Assembly (NCBI GenBank): GCA_937983075.1
Contig: CALKAQ010000118.1
Coordinates: forward strand, 1 to 58,796
From: an uncultured bacterium
GTDB lineage: Bacteria; Bacillota; Limnochordia; DTU080; JAAYLA01
Length of the DNA: 58,796 nt
Direction: 5' to 3'
Part shown: positions 58,749 through 58,796 of the stretch, in pieces
Layout of the letters: every line of letters starts with the position of its first letter
Numbering within the stretch: position 1 is the stretch's first letter
Program-made: the position numbers and the translations under genes
The notes under the pieces: generated by a model
Seen by the model: only the letters and a program-made list of their open reading frames with translations
The model's database searches: none
Told to the model about the DNA's origin: nothing

Positions 58749-58796
58749 AGATCGGAAGAGCACACGTCTGAACTCCAGTCACACAAGCTAATCTCG
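58749..58796 (+). other. Illumina TruSeq-type adapter contamination with index
   Basis: Bases 58749-58782 equal the 34-nt Illumina TruSeq read-1 3' adapter (begins AGATCGGAAGAGC, ends CCAGTCAC). Bases 58783-58790 (ACAAGCTA) are an 8-nt index and 58791-58796 (ATCTCG) start the P7 tail. In alaS frame it reads RSEEHTSELQSH, a well-known adapter-derived peptide. Not genomic. Confidence 0.98.

Noticed and set aside
1..58796. CRISPR arrays, prophage, transposases, tRNA or rRNA genes
   Set aside because: No regularly spaced direct repeats, no recombinase or transposase motifs, and no cloverleaf or rRNA sequence recognised on reading both strands.

Overview
The window is about 58.8 kb of a moderately high-GC chromosome from an endospore-forming member of the Bacillota (Firmicutes). 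The evidence is a set of sporulation genes (gpr, spoIIP, yqfC, yqfD), strong Shine-Dalgarno sites with frequent TTG and GTG starts, an HrcA/CIRCE heat-shock operon, and gene order that closely follows two separate Bacillus subtilis loci (comEC-holA-rpsT-gpr-spoIIP-lepA-...-era and queA-tgt-yajC-secDF-recJ-rel-dtd-hisS-aspS-rarA-cymR-iscS-mnmA-...-alaS). I cannot name the genus. No rRNA, tRNA, CRISPR array, prophage or insertion sequence was seen; this is core chromosome with few accessory genes.

Layout. Bases 1-2.5 kb: end of comEC, holA and, on the other strand, rpsT. 2.6-9.3 kb: gpr and spoIIP on the plus strand, interleaved with minus-strand genes: an L,D-transpeptidase plus a membrane-anchored solute-binding-like protein, and murJ. 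9.4-20 kb: lepA, hemW, then the hrcA-grpE-dnaK-dnaJ-prmA-rsmE heat-shock/ribosome-modification operon and a metallophosphoesterase. 20-22 kb: nadA (minus), a possible 43-residue ORF, a HIT protein and rpsU. 22.3-32.5 kb: NfeD-FloA membrane module, a hypothetical protein, yqfC-yqfD, phoH, pgpH, ybeY, a DgkA-PAP2 fusion and era. 32.5-38.6 kb: queA, tgt, yajC, a SpoIIE-like phosphatase, a small P-loop protein, secD, secF. 38.7-46.6 kb: phasin-like protein, UbiB/AarF kinase, a lipid kinase on the minus strand, recJ and the bifunctional rel. 46.7-58.7 kb: dtd, a peptidyl-prolyl isomerase with TPRs, hisS, aspS, rarA, the CymR-like regulator with iscS and mnmA, a PRC-barrel protein, a small membrane protein, an AI-2E family transporter and the start of alaS.

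How it works together. Most of the window is translation (aminoacyl-tRNA synthetases, queuosine and 2-thiouridine tRNA modification, LepA, YbeY, Era, RsmE, PrmA), protein folding and export (DnaK system, SecDF-YajC, extracytoplasmic isomerase), the stringent and c-di-AMP responses (Rel, PgpH), and sporulation. The most interesting new reading is that the L,D-transpeptidase operon and spoIIP are divergently transcribed and each is preceded by a sequence resembling a mother-cell sigma-E promoter, which would place an uncharacterised envelope protein in the sporulation programme. Two further RNA-level signals stand out: hairpins that bury the Shine-Dalgarno sites of rpsU and of the PRC-barrel gene.

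The last 48 bases are not genomic: they match an Illumina TruSeq-type adapter with an 8-base index, so alaS is cut off by a library artefact and not by a biological event.
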